This document shows, piece by piece, positions 50,727 to 63,077 of a stretch of DNA of 64,000 nt (positions within the stretch are counted from its first letter, which is position 1; every line of letters begins with the position of its first letter). Source of the DNA: Corella eumyota (lineage: Eukaryota; Chordata; Ascidiacea; Phlebobranchia; Corellidae). The DNA is taken from positions 3,162,001-3,226,000 of the forward strand of contig OY720102.1 of NCBI GenBank assembly GCA_963082875.1, written 5' to 3'. Under the pieces are notes generated by a model. It did no database searches and was not told where the DNA came from. It worked only from the letters and a program-made list of their open reading frames with translations. Position numbers and translations under genes: made by a program.

Positions 50727-53700
50727 ATGAATGAAATGGATTTTCAAGACGATGTTGGTTTTAAACCTCAAAAAGAAGTAGTTTACAACAACCTTTTGCC
50801 GTATTCCAATTGCATCGATGAAGAATCAAACAACGCCTTGGCAAATATTAAACTTAATTTGTCAAAAGCTGTTCTGCTGAGAGACCTCCGGCCAGGACTT
50901 TCTTTTTATGCCAATGAACTTAATCGATATATCCACTTATATGGATTAAAATTTTCCAAAGAAGATCATATTCTTTTTGTTAAAGTATTTTATGAGCAAG
51001 TTATTACCCCAGACTTGGAAGGCTTACTTGTTGAAAAGTTTGTAAGTCTTTTAAATAAGCTTCTAAAGAAAAGGGAACTTCTCAATCGTAATGATTTTGA
51101 ACTTGACTGGAAACCACTTTATGCTCTATGTGAGCGCCTTATGTATTCCAAAATGGAGCCTATGGGGTTGGAATACATTTCACCTACAATAGAAAACAAA
51201 TTGAAGAAACTCATTAAAAGTTGCAGACCATTTTTCCCACCCGAAGTGACTCAGGACATGCTCGACGAATGGAGACCATTGCTTTGTCCTTATGATGTTG
51301 TAATGTCAAAGGCTTCAACATATCTCGTAATGTTTTTACCAACCCAATTATTAGATCAAACAGAAAGCAAAAAATCCTGGATGTTGTGGAAAGATGAGAT
51401 GTTAAGCTTGTGGATGTCAGTGAAAAATGGGCCAACTTGGGAGCGGCATTTTGTAAATTTTTTTGCTCGGTTGGCACACAATAACATAGGTTACATCGAC
51501 TGGTCTCCCTATGTGAATACAATTTTCACCAGGTTACTTCGCAGCCTACAACTACCAGTTGGTAAACTGCAACACACAACCGCCTTAGCACAAGCAATTC
51601 CAATCGACGCATCTTGTCGTTTTATTGTTAATATGTTTGGAAGCAGTACAACTGAACTGATACTGACCAACTTGAGAAATTTGATTGATGCGACTGAATC
51701 GTATTATCATCCTTCCAATTTGGGAAAATGGACAATCCAACTTCTTACATTTATTCAGCATTTTACCACTTTGTTTGTGTCCAGACTTCACCGCGAAAGA
51801 TACAAGAACAAGGAACAAATGTGGGAGCCAGAAATTCCAGAGTCACATCTTATCCAAGATGAAGATATCACTAACTTTGTTAAAATTCTTACACCAGTTA
51901 CTTTAATGTCTCTTTATGGTAAAACAGGTGCTCTTGTTGCTTCTAGAGTACTTCACCATTTGGCCTACCTAAGAGCTGAATTAATAATGCCACCGGTTTT
52001 AGAGAAAACCTATGTCGCCCTTGAAAGCATCACTGAGCCGCACCAAATAAGAGCTTGTCTTACATCTCTAGCTTGTACACTGCAAGCTGGCTTACAAGGT
52101 TATCCTGAAATAAGAAGTCATGTGTTACCGTTACTTTTCCAATGTCTTCCAGGTATTGATCCTAATGACCTGCCAAAATCTCTAGTCTGCTTTCAGTTCA
52201 TTAGTACTTGCATGACCTTGGTACCTGCTGTTGATTGCAGTGAAGTAGTAAAATTTAGACCTGACTTGAGTGAAGCTGAAAAGGAATTGTGTTTCGCCAC
52301 AAGTCAATTTGAAGATTTTGTCCTGCAATTTTACGAGCGATGTTTTGTGCTGTTAGACAGCTTAAACTTGGATGAATCCCATACCCATGGTCATGTTACT
52401 AATGATAATTCAGTTCCTAAAGCTTCACAGTCTGAATATATTTCTGGTTTACTTTTAATAACCACTGCAGGCATTGTCGCTAAGCGATGTTCTACCAAAA
52501 TCTATGCCCAAATAGTTGACAAACTCTTTAGATTTTCAACAACAAATTTACTTGATGGATCTGCAGCGATGTCTACTCTTACCAAAATGATTGCCTCTGT
52601 GGTAAAAATTAATCCAGAATATTCATTTTCGGTTTTCATCCCACACTATTGTACTTCCTTGTTGAACTACTTTGAAGAAAATCCAGAGGCAAAAACGGAT
52701 GAAAAAGTTGACAAACAAGTTCTCTGGGACATCAGCATCTTACAAGAACTTTGTCATTCATGCTCCAAGTACTTACTTCTGTACAAAAAAGATATTTTTA
52801 ATGTTGCTCAGCATGGCTTAGAAATGTCTGCCAAACAAGGTTATCAAGCTGCGGTCAATATCTTAAAATACTGTGTGATTGCATGGTCTACGTACTATCA
52901 CATAGAAGCTCCTGCATTAAATACAGATCCCACTTATTGCCATTTAGATGACTGGGGCAAAACAACAAACCCTCATGAGATCAAGTTAGAATGGCATACT
53001 CCTACTATAGACGAACTTGAAGCATCATTTGAAGTATTGGATCGATTTCTAACTCCCACACTTGAGAAATTGCACTCCTACAATGTTGGTGAACTTAAGC
53101 TGTCTAAGGAACAACTTTTACAAAGTCTTACTATTGTTAAGGGTCTGATAACAGCTTGTTCACTCTTACTTCCTACTGATAACAGTAAACTTGTTGAATT
53201 GGAACAAAGCTCAAGTTTGGAACTAAAACGAAATCCGATTTCTACAATTGAAACCTTACCCTTCTTTAGCTCAATTTTGGAACAAAACGATCGGAACAAA
53301 ATTCGAAATAATGTATTTAAAACAGTCAGGGAAACATTATTCAAGATACTAGAGCACAAAGAAGATGATATCAATTCAATTCTTGCTATCATGGACATCT
53401 ACAGCCATTGTGCACTGATGCTGATTCAAGAAAAGAACAATTTTGATCAGCATTGGAAATTATACCAGGTTTGCAAGAGCGTTGTTCAGAACCCACTACG
53501 AAAAAACAAGCAACGAGATTCAACTTCTATCACAGACCGAGTTGTTTTACAACATGAAATAAGAACCCTGGGTATTGATCGTTACCCTTACACCGAAATG
53601 AGACATCTAATTATGACTGATCTTATACAACTTTCCACTTCTCATTACATGAAGGTCAGAGAATCAGCACAAGGCTATTTTTTCCATGGTCTTAGCTTTA

Positions 53701-56667
53701 TGCCAAACCGAGCATATAAACTTTATCTACCACTCATACTTAAACATCTTGACAAAGCAGATCCATCAACACATAAACAGTTTAAAGGGGCATTGTACTT
53801 GTTGTGTGGTAAAACTAGAAGCCGTGTCTTTTTAGGTTTTTACCAGAGCTTTGATGTGATGGCAAAAGTGTGGCCTGCTTTGATCAATGCACCTCATTCC
53901 GACAAGTTGTCTATCACTAAGTTGTACGAGAAACTAGCCCTTAAAATTCAAGTGTATTTTGACACTGTGGGTATATTAAGTTCAACCTCTGATGCCAGTA
54001 TTGAGATTGCTACTAAATTGCTCAACTCAAGTAGTGTTCCCATGGTTACTGATAAATTAAATGTCAAAGAAATAATAAGTGAAGGTATTCTCCACAACCA
54101 GAAAGTAAATCAAACCAACTTGAGCCACTACACGGGGCTTGTTGATGTTCTTTCTGTTTCCTTAGCTAGTGGTGGCTTGACATGGAAATATGCAGAACTT
54201 GTGTTGGGTATGCTGTCTTTGATGTTAAGACACGATGTAGAATTACCAAGTCAACTAACAAAGATTTTCACAGAATCAATGGTGGATGATGCAGTTTCTG
54301 TTCGTAACCTTGGAATAGCATGCATTGCTTCAATTATGAAAAAAATAAAGCGGAAACATGTTGTTAAGATGAGACCAATTAAGGAGCTTTTAGGTAATGA
54401 TATTGATCAACTTGTTGAGTTTTCTCCTGGTGATAGAAAGGATAATTCTTGGCATGAATATACCATCAACAACCTTCCAACAACTGGAGAGGAATTTGAC
54501 AGCACTTGTTTTATTGACAAAACACATTGGGGTTACTACACTTGGCCTAAGGAGTTAAAAACATATGCACCATTTAATGAGCAACCTAGACTAGATCGCA
54601 AAAAAGAGGAGATGACAGCTAATGAAAGTATTGTTTTTGATGCTTTTACTGACCAAATATTTGTGGATAAGCTTGTTACATATTTCTGTATTGAAAATGA
54701 AAAAGGAAAAGACAAGTTTGACTCCAAAAGAATGGACTTGTTTCGAGGTTTATTCAGGAATTTTGGGGATACATTTTTGCCCTATTTTCGACCCCATATC
54801 GAAAGGCTGACACAGGATAAACTTGAAAGTAACCAACGCTGTGCTGCAGAAATTATAACAGGAATAGTGATGGGTGCTAAGCATTGGCCATATGCAAAAC
54901 TAAATGCTATGTGGGAATGGCTTATACCTACATTAAGAACAGCTGTGTCGAATATTAGCCAAGAAACTATGAAGGATTGGGATCAACTTTTCTCACATAT
55001 TGTGCAAAATCGAGACCCCAGACGAATTCATTGGATTCTTAGCTTTCTAGCTGAGGAACCTGAAATACCAAGTAAAAGTGCATTAGTTGAAGCCAGCAAG
55101 TTGTATGTATTACAAGGAGGCATACACCAACAAGAGTGGAGAGTACCCGAGTTACTGCACAGGATTATGAACCATGTTGAACCGCTGTTAGGGCATCCAT
55201 ATAAGACCATAAGGAATCGCATCGGAAGTGTATTAGCAAGTATTTTTCTATATGATATTCAACTTAGTGGCAAGCAGCAAGCTGTTGTAAGAACACCCAC
55301 AATCAAAAATTTTGTAACCAAAGTTATTCCGCAACTGGATATTTTGTTGTCAGAAGACACACCACCTTTGAGCACAGCTTCGTCAGCTAGTGGTTCCTGC
55401 TCTGACGATGCTGAAACCTCGAACTTAAATCTATTTGATAACCTAAACTTACCAATGGGAATAACTGCTAGTAATTTACCTGATGTGTCAACACTTTCTG
55501 CAACAACAATTGAACAAATTGAGAGCAGATTGAAACAAATCCTACCGCCTGGCACTGATTTTACCGATCTACCTGCTCTCCAAAAACAGTTTATGAATTC
55601 AGTTCAAATGAAGACCAAATCAGAAGATGTGAGAATTCCAGTTGAAGATACAACCGAGATCCAAGTTGATACTGATACCGAGCGTAGTCAGGCTATAAGG
55701 GTGTTCAAGACTGTTATGAAGTGGATTGTGTCATCACAAAGAAGCACCTTACAACCTTTCAACATCAATTTTCTGCAAATTTTACCCCTTCTCTGCAAAA
55801 TGTATCCAATTGTCAAACTAGGTAAGCTTTTTAAAGTATTAAAAAAAGTTATTTGATCCTGTTAAATTTAACGACCCCTCCAAATTATTTTTTTTAGAAC
55901 AATTGTTCTACTTTTAGCTTTAAACATATTTGAATACTTTTATGTTTTACTAAAAAATTTTACTTTGTTTTTAAGGAGCTGATGATGAAGAGTTACACCA
56001 AGACGTTCGTTTATCTATATCCTGCATCGCACAAAGTTTTGTTGACGATCAATACATCATGAAGGTTGCAGAGACCATAAAAGAAATCAGCACTTCATCA
56101 TCTTGGCATGCTCGCCACTCTGTGCTAGCTTACATTCAAGTTTTTATCTACACCAACCTGTTTGCTGTTCAATCTAATAACGAGTGTGTGTCTATGATCC
56201 AAAACACAGTTTTAGGTTTATTACAAGACGAAAGACACGATGTGTCTCAAATGGCGAGTATCACTTTAAGTGGTCTCATACAATGTGGAGTTTTTAAGCT
56301 CGATGAAAAGTTGCTCCAACAGGCTAACGATCTTATCAAGGTTAAGCTAAGAAAGAAGAAATCGACTGCTGATAATATAGACACTGGGTTTCAAAAGCGA
56401 CTTTTAAAGCGCCATGCCGGTGTTTTAATCTTAAGCGCTTGTGTGCTATCTTCCCCCTACACTGTTCCAAAGTGGATGCCTAACGTTGTTATGCAACTAT
56501 CTGATCACTTACACGACCCACAACCGATTCATGAGACTGTTAAAAAAGCATTGTCGCAGTTTCGAAGAACTCATCATGACAATTGGCATGCAGATAAATT
56601 ACAGTTTAGTAGCGATGAATTATCTGTTCTCACTGACCTCTTAGTGTCACCTAGTTATTATGCATAA
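50727..56667 (+). CDS. PSME4: Proteasome activator complex subunit 4 (PA200/Blm10)
   Basis: Exons 50727..55821 and 55976..56667 join (G in the first, GA in the second) to 1928 aa; human PSME4 is 1843. The first ATG in frame is 50727; the frame is open a few codons further but starts there with TTG. Landmarks shared with the human protein run end to end: PQKEVVYNNLLPY near the N-terminus, FSKEDHILF, SCRPFFP, DNIGYIDW, RLHRERYKN, PALETLTEPHQ-like region, THWGYYTWPKEL, KGKDKF, YVLQGGIHQQEWRVPELLHR, SSSWHARHSVL and a final DLLVSPSYYA. The C-terminal YYA is the residue set that docks into the 20S proteasome alpha ring. HEAT-repeat solenoid, nuclear, opens the 20S gate in DNA repair and histone turnover. 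An extra acidic/Ser-rich segment of about 90 aa lies near residues 1545-1635. Only one intron is present. Confidence 0.97.
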
Positions 56668-57839
56668 TTATTTTTTTTAGAAAACAAATTTTTAAATTAT
56701 TTTTCATGTACATAACTTAAGTAAATTTTTTTTCGATTGGTATTATTTCTAAAAGAGATAGTTTTAAATTATAATATTTAGTTAAATGACTTTTGTTTTT
56801 ATTTAGTCTGTCTTTGTTTTTTAACATTATTGTAAAATATAAAAAAAAAAAACATTTTTCGAGTATTTTAATTTTGTTTTTCAATTAATAAAATTTTGTC
56901 ATTTTTTGTTAATTTGTGTAGAGTGCATTAAATAAAACATAAAGTCTTTAACTAATTTTAAAGTTTTTCTTTTCGTTAAGTATATTTTGTTCTGTTTTAA
57001 TTCTGTTCTTCTAATTTATAAGCCAAAAATTAATTGTAATATTTAATTGTTTATGCCTAATTAATCCAACTTCATGACGGCTTTGTAAAACAAAATTTTA
57101 ATCCAAATTTTAAAACATTGATTTATTTTTGAATAGATTAATTCCGAAGCAATAAGCAGTCATGTATTTTGGTAGTGGTATAAAATATTTGTAAACATGT
57201 ATTAACTTATATTGTTGGTTTTAGCCTGATTTGTGTTATATCAGTGCAGTGTTTATGGAATACTTACTTTTGTTTTGTTTTAAATGTTTGCTGTAGAAAA
57301 ATAAACTGTAAAATGTTTTTTCTTTGTGTCTATGACTTTTTGTTTTAACATATTTTTTTCTTTCTTGAGTGTTGTTTTATTAAGTATAAAATGATTATTG
57401 GTAACAGGAATACAAAGTATTGATTAAAGTTTGCATTTCTTTGGTCAATCTAAAGTGTTTTATCAAAATTAATAATAACCAATATCTTTTTAAATTATAA
57501 AAACTAACCCTTCAAGTTATAAAATTAATAGCTGGTAGACTTCTATATCCATATTTTTTCTAAATAGTTTAAAACTCCATAAAGTTAGTTTTTAGAGAAA
57601 CAATTTGAGGATAACTATCAAAGTATAAAAAATGTTTTATTTTTGGAAACACTGGAGTTGTCTGCCATTTTTTAAATCTACAACGCCATGTGTGTTTGAT
57701 TGCTTTGTTTTTATATAAATGTAAAAAGTTTGCTTTAGCTAGCGAGGCCCTGAGAAGAATAATAATAATTATATAAACAATATAGTTAGGCTAGAAGTAT
57801 GTGCGACTAATCAATATTACAAAAAATAGAAAAATAAAA
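56668..57839 (+). other. PSME4 3' UTR and intergenic DNA
   Basis: The region is very AT-rich. Polyadenylation signals AATAAA occur at 56887 and again near 56932 and 57299. No further exon is seen before the ATG at 57840. Confidence 0.6.
56887..56892 (+). terminator. Polyadenylation signal, likely for PSME4
   Basis: AATAAA lies 220 bases after the PSME4 stop, followed by a T/G-rich stretch. Later signals could also be used. Confidence 0.45.
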
Positions 57840-60800
57840 ATGAACAATTCCATAAACGAAAACGAAGATGTCGACTTTAATTTGGGTAAATATTTAACGG
57901 TTTTAACTATATATAGATATCATTAATTTAATATTTAAACGTATTTTTGTGTTGTATTGTCCGTCTGTATTTTTAACAAGCAAAATCATATTTTAGAGGA
58001 TGTTGAAACTTTTGATTTTGTTGAAAATCCGTTTGATCTGCACGAAAAATTTAAAGATTTCCTTAAAAAGAATAAGTAAGGAAACTTACAACTTTTTAAA
58101 TATAATTTCAATAAAACAATTTGTAATTTTATGTAAAACACTATTTTTAATTTATTTTCAGTCAAAGTGTGTATAGGCCTATACAGTATAACTAGATGGG
58201 CATAATTTACAGCCTAAAAAAGTGTAGTTACATGGAATTATACAAGTTCATTTTTTAACTCTGTATATTTCACGATAGAAACAACAGTTTTGAAATGGAA
58301 TATGGAGATGAGAGTAAAGGAGATTTAAACAACTCTGGGAGCAGTCATGCCAATACTTCTGAAACTGAGAGCGACCTTTCTTTTGATAACATGTAAATAT
58401 AAAAACAATTCAATAGTTTTTGATCTAGTTAACTCATTTTTAAGATATTTTAAACTTATTTGTGATATTAGATTGTTTATAATATAAAAATTACTAATGA
58501 TGGATTTATTATGCATAACCCTGTTAAACATTTTTTAAATTAGTTTTTATTTTAAATTTTACGTAGTGTTTTATGTAGTTTATTACTGAAATTATTTTTT
58601 ACCCTAGGGATATGCCAGACATGGTGCAAAGATATCGGGCTATGAAAAGTAGCAACAAATTGTTGCGAGATAAGAATGAGGACTTATCACGTCAGCTTGA
58701 AACATTGGAAGAAGATTCAGATAACAATAGGAAACATACTTTGGAGCTAGAAAAAGAATTAAAATGGTATGATGTTTTTAAATAAATATAAAGTGTAAAT
58801 ATCTTCATTTTTAAGAATTGCATGATGCTCAAAGCATCTTTGCAGTTAAAACTTATTGTTTTTTAATATATATTTTTTTATGTAACAATGGATCATCTTG
58901 GTAAAATTTTTTTCCAGTCATCAAGAAACTGCTAAAGATCGTGATTGTGTTCTTGTAGAAATGGGGAAGCTGCAAGAGAAGTTGGATAAAGAAAAAGAGC
59001 ATACTTTACTACTGGAAGAAGAGGGTAGAAGATTAAGATCAAGCGAAGAGGACACACTTACAACTATTAAGAGCATGAGAAATCAGGTAGATTTACTTTT
59101 TGTAAAGAAACTTATCTAACTAAATCATTGAAGTGTTTAAATTAATTTTACATCTTATAGATTGACTTGCTTATGGATGAGGTGCAGTTAAAAAACAGTA
59201 TTTACGAAGAAACGCAAACTGATTTGTTTTTTTGGAAGGTAACATAAACATAGAGTAATATGCAACAAGTTGTTTTATAATCTGGTATATAAATAATAAT
59301 ATTATTGTAGAACAAATACACCAATCTGCAAGAAGAAGTTGAACTAAGTAAAAATGAAGTTTTTGAGGTACAAAATACACAACTTTTTTGCTGTGCAATA
59401 AATTTCAAATTATTTGCAATCTATATGTGTCTAATAATTGTTTGTTGTTTAAGAAATTTAAACATTTTGAGCAAGTAAAAGAAAAAGCTGAACACTACAA
59501 GAACTTGTTTGAGGTAAACTGATTTTAAATTGTAATAGAGCTTAATAACCTTTAATGTTTTAAAGGTATTTAAGTGACACATTTTTGGAAGATATATTTA
59601 TTAGTAAGATCATTTACCATGTTTTTAGAGGCAAGCAGAAGAAAAGAAAATGTTAATGAATCAGTTTCAGGAAATGCAACTTGAAGTGTCAATGTAAATA
59701 AAAATAGTAGAAATAGTAGCTAATAGATAAATTTTATTTTTTAATTTTTAATTAAATGTGATTTATTATTGTTTTAGTTATAACAAAGCAACCGAAGATC
59801 CAGGTTTGGTTGGAAATATTCACGAACAATCTTGTTTAAATTTACATTCTGAGCTAACCCAAGCTTTGCAGGTAAATACCTACAATTATTTACCTAGCAT
59901 AAATTTATACACAGAGCCTTAATTTAAGTTTAAACATATTTATCTTGTAGAAAACCTTATGATTTTCTAATTTTTTATATTTTTGGTTTACAGGGAAATG
60001 TGTTGGATATACCTGGAAAGCGCAGAAGTTGCTCTACTGATAAGGTAGCTAAGAGAAAAAATACACTAAGAGTATAATAATCACTTGGAATACAATTTTA
60101 TTTTTTTAAATTTGCTGGATACATTGTTGTGTTTTTCATTTAGATAAGAGGGTGGGAAATTTTGGAAAATTTAGAGGGGTCGTTGAATAATTCTGCTGTC
60201 ACAAGTCCAAGACTTGTTGAACTTTCAACACAAACAGAGGTTAGTATATTTAATTTTATTAATCAAATGAAGCCATTTCTTATGGCCAAAAATAAAATAC
60301 AACTGTAGCGTTTTTGGTGTTATGTAATTGTATTTATTTTGTAGTTAAAAGTGTCAAACCAAAGTGCCCAAACTACTGAGGAAGTTGTTAATATTTCAAA
60401 GTTTAATGAAACTGAAAGGAAGTGTGAAAAATTACAAGGTTGAGTTAATACAATTAATCTTTTTTTACCAAATTTTTAGAATATTATTTTTAATTATTTT
60501 ATTTTTAGATCAACTCTCTAGTCTAAATACCGAAAATAGAAATTTGAGTGGTGATATAACACTTGTACAGGATAGAATGAAAAACATGTCTAATCAGGTA
60601 TATACACAGTTGTAACTTGAAATATAAACAGTTGCAACTCATACAATTCTAATTTGTATTTTTAGTTGCAGAATCATGAGAAAAAATCTTTGGAAATTCT
60701 AAAAAAAATGAGAGAATATGAAGAAGAAATAATTTGCTTGAATGATATAAACTGTAAACTATGTGCAAGCAAAATGTCAGACTGGTATGTCTAGTCTATA

Positions 60801-62573
60801 ATACCTTTAAAAGAATACGTTTTTATAAAATAAACAAACTGTTTTATTTTTTAGGTTGAAAGACACAAATTTTATCCCAATACAAGGTAATGATTATTTC
60901 AATTTGGGTAAAAATTGTTAAAAAAAAAATTTATTAAACTTTTTATTTTTAAGGTACTGAATCAAAGACAACTATAATAGAAAAGAATGATTTTAGGGTA
61001 GGGTATATAAACTAGGTTTTATGATTCTAATAAATTGTAAATTATTTAAAATAATTCTAACATTATGTTTTTATTTTAGGATACTTGTAAATTTAACCGC
61101 TACATGGGTGGGTACTGTGTGTAGATTATAATAGTTTGATATAAAAGCCTATAGTAAAATACAAATCTTGTTAAATTACGTTTAGATGCCTTAAGTCTAG
61201 AAGGATTGCCAATTTACAGAAATAAGAATGCGAATGTATCTGACAAAAATATTGTAAGTTAAACTTTGTAACACATTGATTCGTAAAAATTGTAAAAATA
61301 ATTTATATATGATATAATTAAAAAGTACCAAAAAATAATGTTCAAAAGAACCAAAAAATAATTTATTTTCTTTTAAAGATGCACGATTTTGACATAGAAG
61401 AATTCCTGACAAAATCATCATCTTATTTGTTGTTGGAGGATGAAAAATCTATAAGTCAAAGAATTAAAACTTTGTCATTTTGTAACAATTCAATGCAAAG
61501 TATATTTAAACAGGTAACCTTTTTCCAAACAAGTAAAATTGAATTAGGGTAACAAATTTATAAAAATTTATTTAAAATTATGGAATTATTATTTTAAAAT
61601 TGATATTTTATATATGCATTATTTTAATTGTTTTACAATGTGTTTTTTTTTAGAAAATTGACAATATCAAAAGCAGTCTTTGCCAAGCATTCTGTGGATT
61701 ATTTTATGAATTAAATGATGTCATGTTATCTCCTTCTAAAAACAAATTATCGCAAGATCTAACTCAACAGTTGCTCACATTGGAAACCATAGTTTTGAAA
61801 ATATCAGACTGTGCTTTTGCCTTTGGTATTGCACAATGTGAAGAAAAGTTCTTTGAATTAATTAAGGTATATAAATAATTTAAAATTTTGATGCATTTAT
61901 AAGAAAATAATTTTTTTTATTTTAGGCATTTAAGAACCATATTGAAAATCTAGAAATGCTTAGTTATCAAGCACAATTTAAGAAAGAAATTGATGTTGAT
62001 AATGTTATTTCTATTCGTAACATTCCAATTCAGGTAATTTAAAAAATTTATCTTAAGTAACTGTAATATATTACCAATTATATTACATTTTTTATTAACA
62101 GGACTCAGTTTTAAATGAGAGCATGGATAACACAGACTTTGAAGTTTATGTTGATGAAATCTCACCTGAAATATTGGAGATAGTGCAAAATAATTTACTA
62201 CAGCTCAAGTGGATTAAAGTAAGTAACTTCACTGTAAAAGCTTTTAAAAAATACTTACTTTTACAGTTTGTAAAATTAAACTTTTTTGGATTTTTAGATG
62301 ATTCAATCTATCTTACCGAAACATTTTATGGAAGAAATTGTTGGATTAGGGTAAAACAATTACATCTACATTTAAAAAAAGATCTTTTTTTTGCTAGTCT
62401 AGGTTATTACACAAACTGTTTAATATTTGGCATTAAATGTTTACATTATTAGGTATTCTGCGAGAAACAAGGTGATGTCAATTGGTAAAATTCCAATTTT
62501 GATAATGTTGTTTATTATTTGTGGCTATCTGTCATATAAACCAGTGGATTATAAGGTGGACCCAGTGTTTTAA
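57840..62573 (+). CDS. Coiled-coil protein with C-terminal membrane anchor (KASH5/LRMP-like candidate)
   Basis: I built 25 small exons whose phases all agree, giving 762 aa. Starts: 57840, 57997, 58279, 58608, 58918, 59161, 59311, 59454, 59629, 59778, 59994, 60144, 60345, 60509, 60666, 60855, 60954, 61080, 61186, 61379, 61654, 61926, 62102, 62298, 62453; ends: 57885, 58075, 58392, 58766, 59086, 59238, 59367, 59513, 59693, 59871, 60044, 60239, 60438, 60597, 60784, 60886, 60997, 61107, 61253, 61513, 61866, 62033, 62218, 62350, 62573. Residues 1-80 are acidic; 85-275 and about 375-455 form coiled coil; 515-705 look helical; 736-751 is a hydrophobic span followed by 11 residues ending KVDPVF. A cytosolic coiled-coil protein anchored in ER or nuclear envelope is likely. 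The stretch SNKLLRDKNEDLSRQLETL resembles the start of the KASH5/LRMP coiled coil, but the tail lacks PPPX. A golgin-like protein is the alternative. Confidence 0.8.
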
Positions 62574-63077
62574 AACAAAGAAGATCAATTTTGTTTAAAG
62601 CATTTGTGTTTTTTTATTTTGTTTATTTGTTGCTTATTTTGTTTAAATTTCAGATTATTTATTTAAAGTTTAGTTTTTTTTTGCAATGAAATATTTATTT
62701 AAAGATTGTTATATCTTTGTTTATTTGCAACAATTAAAGTTTACTAATAAAGGTTAAAAATACTTATTATTTCTAAGGTTATATTGCTGCATGTAAAAGT
62801 TCTTTAGGGTAGAAAAAAAGCTAAGAGAAATAAAATTAGCCCCACTTAATAATGTAAGATGTAAGGTAATAGCCCCCTTTTAATAATGTAAGTGCTGCAG
62901 GTTATTTTTGAAAAGCTAAGCGCTTATAATTTTTAATCCAATTTATACGTTCAATTTTTATGTTAAAACTTGAGGTATTTACAAATTTTATTTGAAATAA
63001 AGTGTTTACTATTTGTTTGGAAAAAAGTTTTTACCGTTTTTGGCAAACCCACGTGTCTGGATAATATTTATTTACAG
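62574..63077. other. 3' UTR and short intergenic region
   Basis: AT-rich. A duplicated phrase built on GCCCC, TTAATAATGTAAG occurs near 62840 and 62870. No exon is recognised before the acceptor at 63077. Confidence 0.5.
62746..62751 (+). terminator. Polyadenylation signal, likely for the coiled-coil gene
   Basis: AATAAA lies 173 bases after the stop at 62573, in T-rich DNA. ATTAAA-type words lie just upstream. Confidence 0.5.

Noticed and set aside
51214-55555. Minus-strand and shifted-frame ORFs within PSME4
   Set aside because: The full PSME4 frame explains this DNA end to end; the others have no family features.
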